Below, piece after piece: positions 58,851 through 64,000 of a stretch of 64,000 bases of DNA. Position numbers and translations under genes: made by a program. The notes under the pieces are model-generated. The model worked only from the letters and a program-made list of their open reading frames with translations, searched no databases and was not told the origin of the DNA. Positions within the stretch are counted from its first letter, which is position 1. The number at the start of each line of letters is the position of its first letter. The DNA comes from Calditrichota bacterium (lineage in GTDB: Bacteria > CLD3), in the NCBI GenBank assembly GCA_008501735.1, contig QQUF01000040.1, positions 124,001 to 188,000 of the forward strand, read 5' to 3'.

Positions 58851-60476
58851 ATGTTTTCAAATTATTTTACATTAAAAAAGTTCGTTTCTGAATCACTTAC
58901 GGAGCTTGTTGACTACAAGTTTTTACAGGCTTATTCTCAAAGAAAAAACAAACTTACTCTTGAGTTTAGCAAGGGCGAAGAAATTAGAAAATACGATTTT
59001 TGTGTTCACAGTAAAATTGCGGGTTTCGTACCGCAAAAGTTTTTGAAGCGTGCAAGGCAATCAATTGAGTTTTTCCAAGAACTCAAAGGTAAAAAAATCA
59101 CAAAAATTCTTTTGGATTCGGAAGAAAGAATTATCCGAATTGAAATTGAAGAACGAGAATTGATTTTCAGAATTTTTGGTAAAGACTCAAACGTTTTTTT
59201 AGTGAAAGATGAAATTTGTATTGACGCTTTTAAGAGGTTGGGTTTCATTGGTGGACAAAAATTTGAAACTAAAAAGCGTGTCGGAAATATTTTTCCAAAT
59301 TCAGAATTTCAAATTTGGGAAAATGCCTTTACGGAGTCAGAACTAGAACCTGAGAAGTTTTTACAAAAAAAAGTAAATCACTTAGGCAAAACCTTAGCTC
59401 AAGAAATTCTTTTTAGAACAAACGAAAAAACTTTAGAAGAAATTTATAACGTAACTCAAGAAGTCCTAAAAGAATTTGTTACCTCAAAAGCTAAGATTTA
59501 CTTAGACGAAAATGCTCCTGTAAAATTCTCACTTTGTGAACTCAAATCTCTTGGTAAAATGGAGTTCCAAGAGTTTGAAAACTTGGAAGAAGCGGTTCAA
59601 TTTTTCGGCTCAAAATTTGAGAAGGCAGAAGCGTTTCAAAATCGAAAAGGTGCTTGTAAGAAAGTCCTATCAAGCAAAAAAAAATCAGCTACAAAAGCCT
59701 TAAAAGAAAATTATCGAGTTTTTGAAAAACCTGACAACTCTGCTGAACTTCGGAAGTTCGGCGAAATGATTTTGGCTTACTTTCACGAAGTCAAGCAAGG
59801 ACAAAAGTCTGTAACTTTAAATGATTTTGAAACAGGTGAGCCGATTGAAATTCAGTTAAATCCTGAATTTGCACCTGATGTGAATGCTAAAAATTATTTT
59901 AAAAGGTCTAAAAAACAAGTTCGTGCAATCGAAGGAGCTGAGAAAAGGATTAACGAGCTTGAACCCGAACTTGAAGTAATTAATTCACTTTTAGAAGAGT
60001 TAGAGGAGAGTAAAACATTCAAAGAAATTGCGAGTGTTGAGCAAAAGTTAGCTGAACTCGGATTTTTCACAAGCCAAAATGCACCGAATAAAAAAATCGG
60101 CAAAAGTATCACAAAAAAATATCGTGAAGTTGATTTGGGTGAGAATTGGAATGTTTGGGTCGGGCGAAACAAAAATGAAAATGATGAGCTTACTTTAAAA
60201 GTTGCGAAAAAAGACGATTGGTTTTTCCACTTTTACGGAGGAGCAGGTTCTCATGTAATTCTTCGTCAAGAAGGTCGAAAAGGAAATCCGCCTTCTTACA
60301 TTTTTGAAAAAGCAGCTTCTGTGGCAGCGTTTTACAGCGACGGAAAACACTCGTCAGTTGCACCTGTAACTTACACACAAGTCAAGCACGTTTCAAAACC
60401 TCGTAAAGCACCAAAAGGCTTGGTAAAATTAAAATTTGAAAAGATTTTATACGTAGAACCGAAGAAAGAATTTTAG
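58851..60476 (+). CDS. rqcH: RqcH / NFACT-family ribosome quality control protein
   Basis: A 541-aa NFACT protein. The NFACT-N region includes KIAGFVPQKFLKRARQSIEFFQELKGKKIT, the middle holds a helix-rich coiled coil (ELEPELEVINSLLEELEESKTFKEIASVEQKLAELGF), and the NFACT-R domain has WNVWVGRNKNENDELTLKVAKKDDWFFHFYGGAGSHVIL followed by KAASVAAFYSDGK. RqcH binds stalled 50S subunits and recruits alanyl-tRNA to add Ala tails. Normal length. No peptidyl-tRNA hydrolase or RqcP neighbour is visible. It converges with pruA. Confidence 0.92.
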   Translation: MFSNYFTLKKFVSESLTELVDYKFLQAYSQRKNKLTLEFSKGEEIRKYDFCVHSKIAGFVPQKFLKRARQSIEFFQELKGKKITKILLDSEERIIRIEIEERELIFRIFGKDSNVFLVKDEICIDAFKRLGFIGGQKFETKKRVGNIFPNSEFQIWENAFTESELEPEKFLQKKVNHLGKTLAQEILFRTNEKTLEEIYNVTQEVLKEFVTSKAKIYLDENAPVKFSLCELKSLGKMEFQEFENLEEAVQFFGSKFEKAEAFQNRKGACKKVLSSKKKSATKALKENYRVFEKPDNSAELRKFGEMILAYFHEVKQGQKSVTLNDFETGEPIEIQLNPEFAPDVNAKNYFKRSKKQVRAIEGAEKRINELEPELEVINSLLEELEESKTFKEIASVEQKLAELGFFTSQNAPNKKIGKSITKKYREVDLGENWNVWVGRNKNENDELTLKVAKKDDWFFHFYGGAGSHVILRQEGRKGNPPSYIFEKAASVAAFYSDGKHSSVAPVTYTQVKHVSKPRKAPKGLVKLKFEKILYVEPKKEF

Positions 60477-60485
60477 AAAAAAGAA

Positions 60486-60516
60486 AACCTGAAAGGTTTT
60501 AAAAACCTTTCAGGTT
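60486..60516. repeat. Palindromic element related to the one inside cusB
   Basis: 14-bp perfect arms AACCTGAAAGGTTT/AAACCTTTCAGGTT around TAA, between the convergent rqcH and pruA genes. It has the same centre and length as the cusB element, with A for C and T for G in the stem. It could double as a bidirectional terminator, though no long T-run follows. Confidence 0.75.
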
Positions 60517-60524
60517 AAAATAAA

Positions 60525-62144
60525 TTATCCTAAAAATGGATAGCGGTAATTTGTAGGTGGAACGAAAGTTTCTTTGATTGAGCGAGGTGAACACCAACGC
60601 ATTAAGTTGATTGCTGAACCTGCTTTGTCGTTTGTACCAGAAGCTCTTGCTCCTCCAAAAGGTTGTTGTCCGACAACTGCACCTGTTGGTTTGTCGTTAA
60701 TATAAAAGTTTCCTGCTGCGTGAACTAAGGCTTTGCTCATTTTTTCAATTACATAACGGTCTTGAGAGAAAATCGCTCCCGTCAACGCATACTCGGAAGT
60801 TGAGTCAACAAGTGCTAAAGTCTCTTCAAATTTGTTCGGGTCGTAAACATAAATTGTGAGAATCGGTCCGAAGATTTCTTCACACATCGATTTGAATTTT
60901 GGATTAGAAGTAAGAATTACTGTTGGTTCAACAAAGTAACCTTTAGATTTGTCGCAGTTTCCACCGAAAACAACCTCTGAGTCGTCAGAATTAATTGCGT
61001 GGTCAATGTAAGATTTACATTTGTCAAAAGACGCTTCGTCAATTACAGCGTTTACAAAATTGCTGAAATCTTCGACATCACCCATTGTAATTTCTGCCAA
61101 ATCTTGTCCGACGTAAGTTTTGACTTCTTCCCAAAGATTTGAAGGAATGTAAGCTCTTGAAGCCGCAGAACATTTTTGCCCTTGATACTCAAAAGCACCT
61201 CTTGTAATTGCTGTTGCTAAAGCTTTTGGGTCTGCTGCTTCGTGTGCAAAAATGAAGTCTTTTCCACCTGTTTCACCGACAATTCTTGGGTAAGTTTTGT
61301 AGTTTGAAACATTTGCACCGATTGTTTTCCAAAAGCTATTGAAAACTCTTGTTGAACCTGTGAAGTGAATTCCTGCAAAATTTCTGTCATTCAAAACAAC
61401 GTCGGTAATGTCAGCACCACTTCCATAAACCAAGTTAATCACACCTTCAGGGACTCCTGCTTCTTTGAAGAGTTCCATCAAGTAGTGAGCAGAAAAAATT
61501 TGAGTTCTTGAAGGTTTCCAAAGAACAACATTTCCCATCAAAGCCGGAGCAGTTGGTAAGTTTCCTGCAATCGAAGTGAAGTTAAAAGGCGTGATTGCGT
61601 AAACAAAACCTTCGAGTGGTCTTTGCTCGGTTCTGTTCCAAATTCCTTGAGAAGAAATTGGTTGTTGTTCGCAAATTTCTTGCATAAACTGAACGTTGAA
61701 TCTGAAAAAATCAATCAATTCACAAGCAGCGTCAATTTCAGCTTGAAAAGCATTTTTGGATTGTCCAAGCATCGTTGAAGCGTTGAGTAAATCTCTGTGA
61801 GTTGTTGTGAGGAGTTCAGCAGCTTTCAAGAAAATCGAAGCTCTATGTTCCCAAGACATTGCAGCCCAAGCCGGAGCAGCTTTCATTGCAGAATCAATTG
61901 CCATTTGAACGTGTTCTTTGTTTCCTTTGTGGTAACGAGCCAAAACGTGCTGATGGTCGTGTGGACAAACAACTGTGTCCAAATTTCCTGTTTCGATTTT
62001 TTTACCACCGATTTCCAAAGGTAAGTTCAATTCTTCGGATTTCATTTTTTTGAGTGCCGCTTGCAAAGACACTTTTTCAGGAGAGTTAGGAGCGTAACCT
62101 TTTACAGGTTCATTAACCGCTCTTGGAACTTTAAACATTGACAT
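60525..62144 (-). CDS. pruA: L-glutamate gamma-semialdehyde dehydrogenase (1-pyrroline-5-carboxylate dehydrogenase)
   Basis: A 539-aa aldehyde dehydrogenase of the PruA type (group with animal ALDH4A1). VVLWKPSRTQIFSAHYLMEL is the NAD-binding region, HFTGSTRVFNSFWKTIG the cofactor loop, VGETGGKDFIFAHEAAD the general-base glutamate and YQGQKCSAASRAYIP the catalytic cysteine. It oxidises glutamate semialdehyde to glutamate in proline breakdown. No proline dehydrogenase is in the window. It follows a Uma2-family gene on the minus strand. Confidence 0.96.
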   Translation of the reverse strand: MSMFKVPRAVNEPVKGYAPNSPEKVSLQAALKKMKSEELNLPLEIGGKKIETGNLDTVVCPHDHQHVLARYHKGNKEHVQMAIDSAMKAAPAWAAMSWEHRASIFLKAAELLTTTHRDLLNASTMLGQSKNAFQAEIDAACELIDFFRFNVQFMQEICEQQPISSQGIWNRTEQRPLEGFVYAITPFNFTSIAGNLPTAPALMGNVVLWKPSRTQIFSAHYLMELFKEAGVPEGVINLVYGSGADITDVVLNDRNFAGIHFTGSTRVFNSFWKTIGANVSNYKTYPRIVGETGGKDFIFAHEAADPKALATAITRGAFEYQGQKCSAASRAYIPSNLWEEVKTYVGQDLAEITMGDVEDFSNFVNAVIDEASFDKCKSYIDHAINSDDSEVVFGGNCDKSKGYFVEPTVILTSNPKFKSMCEEIFGPILTIYVYDPNKFEETLALVDSTSEYALTGAIFSQDRYVIEKMSKALVHAAGNFYINDKPTGAVVGQQPFGGARASGTNDKAGSAINLMRWCSPRSIKETFVPPTNYRYPFLG

Positions 62145-62163
62145 TTATTTTTTCCTTAATTTA

Positions 62164-62742
62164 TTAATTTTCTAAGAGTGAAAAATCAACTCTTTCGTAA
62201 ATTTTTTTAACTGCTACTTCACAATTTGGAGAATTTAATGAAAAAAAATCTTCTAAAGAAACAATCTCTTTCAAACTCCAAACTCCTTTTTCATCTTTAT
62301 GAAAATGTTCAATTCTTACTTCCGATTGAGAAACCAAAACGTAATCGGTTAAGCTTTCCAAACTTCTGTAAAGCATAAATTTTGTTCCTCTGTCGTAATC
62401 CTTTGTTGACTCCGATAGAACGTCAAAAATGACTTTGGGATTTGAAATCGTGTCTTGTCGATTTTCATAAAATTTAATTTCACCACAAACTACAAAAATA
62501 TCAGGGTAAGTGAAAAACTCATTTTGCGCTTGAACTCTTAAGCCAATGAAAAAGACTTCACAGATTTCCTTTTCTAAACAATCCATTAATAAAGCCGTCA
62601 AACTTCCAGAAATTCGATTATGGTTTGCTGTTCCACTTTCCATTTCTTGAATTTTTCCTTTGTGAAATTGATGTCTTGATTCAGAAAATTCTTCCAAATC
62701 AAAGTACTCTTGCAAAGTCGAATTTTTTTCTAAGTTTTTCAT
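62164..62742 (-). CDS. Uma2 family (DUF820) restriction-endonuclease-like protein
   Basis: The frame is open to 62772 with a TTG, but the ATG at 62742 has a GGAAAA ribosome site and is preferred. The 192-aa product has the Uma2 core of the PD-(D/E)XK fold: ESRHQFHKGKIQEMESGTANHNRISGSL, then TYPDIFVVCGEI, KVIFDVLSESTKDYDRGTKFMLYRSL and YVLVSQSEVRIEHF. The Asp in YPD and Glu in VLSES are the expected nuclease residues. The biological role of this large family is unknown. It is close behind ispG (33 bp) and ahead of pruA. Confidence 0.85.
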   Translation of the reverse strand: MKNLEKNSTLQEYFDLEEFSESRHQFHKGKIQEMESGTANHNRISGSLTALLMDCLEKEICEVFFIGLRVQAQNEFFTYPDIFVVCGEIKFYENRQDTISNPKVIFDVLSESTKDYDRGTKFMLYRSLESLTDYVLVSQSEVRIEHFHKDEKGVWSLKEIVSLEDFFSLNSPNCEVAVKKIYERVDFSLLEN

Positions 62743-62774
62743 TTTTTCCAATTTTGCGGTGCTAACGCTCAAAA

Positions 62775-64000
62775 CTACACTTTTTCAATCCATTTATCAT
62801 TTTCTTTAATCAAGTCAACAAGTCGGTCAACCGCTTCAATTTCTGGAATTCCCGTTTTGACACACTCTTTTCCGACAAACAAATTTATCTTTCCCGGAAC
62901 TGAACCAACGTAACCAAAATCTGCGTCAGCCATTTCTCCCGGACCATTTACGATGCAACCCATTATTGCGATTTTTACACCTACTAAGTGGTCAGTTCGT
63001 TTTTTGATTTTTTCGGTTACTTCTTGTAAGTCAAAAAGAGTTCTTCCACAACTCGGGCAAGAAATGAAATCAGTTTTGGAAATTCTTGTTCTTGTCGCTT
63101 GTAAAATTCCGTAAGAGACACGAGCCAAAATTTCAGGATTTCCACTTCCGACAACCAAAACCGAGTCGCCAATTCCGTCGCAAAGCAAAGAACCGATTTC
63201 TGTCGCACTTCGCAAAAGTTGTTCCTCTTCTTCACCGAATGTGTTGGCAATTAAAGTGATGGGCAGTTTTGATTCTTTGTTTTCTAAAAACGCAGTTAGA
63301 AATCTGTAAAAAGGGACTGAACTAATTCCGGGTGAAGTTTTGAACGAAAAAGTAAGGTTTTCAAAATCCGTTTTTAAAATGGAATTAAGTTTTTCTTCTA
63401 AAATTTCAAAAGTAGAATCGGAGTCAATTTTAAAACAAATCTCTAACAACCTTTCTGAATTTTTTGCGAAAGAAATTGATTGAGTCAAAGTAGAGTTTTT
63501 TGTCCCATTTTCAACTAAAAGTGCAAACTTTGAAGCAACACTTTTGAACTTTTCAAAAACTTTTGCACTTGAAGATTCAACTGTTAAAGCATTAAAAAAA
63601 TCAGAGTTAAGTTTTTGTGCTTTTTTTACGAAGGTCTCAAATTTTTCAGCTTCACTTTCCTCAATCCAAAATCTAATAATTTCGGTTTTTGATTCTGCTT
63701 TTAAGCAATCATTTATAATTTTTACTGTTTCGGGGAAGTGTTCAAAGTCCTCAAAAAATTGCGTTTCAACAGGAAGTGTGTAGTTTCCACCAAAGTTGAA
63801 AGTGCCGTTTTGGAGTTCAATTGTCTCACGTTTCTCGTAAACAAAAGGATTCCGTTTTTCTGAAATCTCTGAGTGTCTCACTCCGAGTGAGGCTCTCAGT
63901 TTTGATTCCGACTGAGAGCCTGAACTTGAAGTCAGACCCTCAGAAGAAATAAATTGATTGTATTTTTTAGCTAAAGCATAGGCGACAGGAATTTCGTGAA
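62775..64000 (-). CDS. ispG: 4-hydroxy-3-methylbut-2-enyl-diphosphate synthase, long form (partial, runs off right edge)
   Basis: The frame stays open to the window edge (HEIPVAYALAKKYNQF near the boundary), so the GTG at 63881 is not the start. The part seen holds the end of the N-terminal TIM-barrel region, the A* insertion domain found in Bacteroidota, Chlamydia and plants (ETIELQNGTFNFGGNYTLPVET onward), and the C-terminal iron-sulfur domain with ISCPSCGRTLFDL and AIMGCIVNGPGEMADADFGYVG, whose three Cys and one Glu bind the [4Fe-4S] cluster. It makes HMBPP in the MEP isoprenoid pathway. A palindromic element is embedded in frame in the linker before A*. Confidence 0.94.
   Translation of the reverse strand, partial: HEIPVAYALAKKYNQFISSEGLTSSSGSQSESKLRASLGVRHSEISEKRNPFVYEKRETIELQNGTFNFGGNYTLPVETQFFEDFEHFPETVKIINDCLKAESKTEIIRFWIEESEAEKFETFVKKAQKLNSDFFNALTVESSSAKVFEKFKSVASKFALLVENGTKNSTLTQSISFAKNSERLLEICFKIDSDSTFEILEEKLNSILKTDFENLTFSFKTSPGISSVPFYRFLTAFLENKESKLPITLIANTFGEEEEQLLRSATEIGSLLCDGIGDSVLVVGSGNPEILARVSYGILQATRTRISKTDFISCPSCGRTLFDLQEVTEKIKKRTDHLVGVKIAIMGCIVNGPGEMADADFGYVGSVPGKINLFVGKECVKTGIPEIEAVDRLVDLIKENDKWIEKV
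63868..63944. repeat. Palindromic element inside the ispG coding sequence
   Basis: Outer arms TCTGAGTGTCT/AGACCCTCAGA (one mismatch) enclose an 11-bp hairpin AGGCTCTCAGT/ACTGAGAGCCT (63890-63900 / 63911-63921) and a 7-bp hairpin CTCACTC/GAGTGAG (63877-63883 / 63885-63891) that overlaps its left arm. The translated segment is low-complexity and Ser-rich (SSSGSQSESKLRASLG) and lies in a linker, so the reading frame tolerates it. Confidence 0.7.

Noticed and set aside
60486-60516. Simple rho-independent terminator
   Set aside because: The stem is strong but no T-run follows on either strand, and its sequence is shared with an element inside a coding region.
63868-63944. tRNA-like cloverleaf on the right edge
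   Set aside because: No T-loop, anticodon arm or CCA-compatible acceptor is present, and the segment is translated within ispG.

Overview
The window is a strongly AT-rich, gene-dense bacterial chromosome segment of the Bacteroidota/Chlorobiota/Ignavibacteriota (FCB) type. The evidence is a secreted protein with a type IX secretion (T9SS) type A sorting domain whose tail begins NFPNPFNP, an LptE-family lipoprotein behind a sigma-54 activator, RNase Y, a BshB1-like deacetylase, the long three-domain form of IspG, many Bacteroidota-style lipoproteins, and frequent TTG starts. The exact phylum cannot be fixed by eye; an Ignavibacteria/Kapabacteria-like organism is my best guess. No rRNA, tRNA, CRISPR array, phage or replication origin was seen.

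Layout. 1-2.3 kb (minus): porin, FMN-binding protein and a cut-off membrane protein, probably an envelope redox cluster. 2.4-10.1 kb (plus): envelope proteins (TlpA-like thioredoxin lipoprotein, LPP20-like protein, FN3/WD40 lipoprotein, PEGA protein), interrupted by a MntA/HepT toxin-antitoxin pair. 10.1-13.2 kb (minus): small stress and housekeeping genes (SRPBCC, DUF1761, DinB, Tag glycosylase, VOC). 13.5-17 kb (plus): orphan sigma-54 activator, LptE, RidA, DUF5683, ACC-deaminase-like enzyme. 17-24 kb: unknown 630-aa envelope protein, PIG-L deacetylase, MscS, RNase Y, leucyl aminopeptidase. 24-33.8 kb: gamma-glutamyltranspeptidase, a pentapeptide-repeat/class III cyclase-like fusion, a REP-associated transposase between two copies of a structured repeat, YfhO, a histidine kinase and a lipoprotein. 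33.8-39.8 kb (minus): L,D-transpeptidase, ion transporter, M23 peptidase, ribosomal protein S1 and cytidylate kinase. 39.8-41.8 kb: metallophosphoesterase and a small barrel protein.

41.9-55 kb is a copper/silver resistance island: CusA/CusB/TolC efflux, a P1B-1 ATPase, a His-rich DUF2231 protein and a Met-rich periplasmic protein on the minus strand; a divergent histidine kinase, an HMA lipoprotein and an NtrC-type regulator on the plus strand. Two sigma-54-like promoters and nearby palindromes centred on GAATATTC suggest a self-contained metal-sensing regulon. 55-64 kb holds a methyltransferase, VOC proteins (one a remnant), a possible small RNA, the T9SS protein, RqcH, PruA, a Uma2-like protein and IspG running off the right edge.

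The most unusual themes are palindromic elements placed in frame inside the ispG and cusB coding sequences, the structured repeats around the RAYT transposase, the pentapeptide-cyclase fusion, the metal regulon with its shared operator, and two small gene-tail or gene-head duplications that record past rearrangement. All domain and motif calls are by eye; no search was run.
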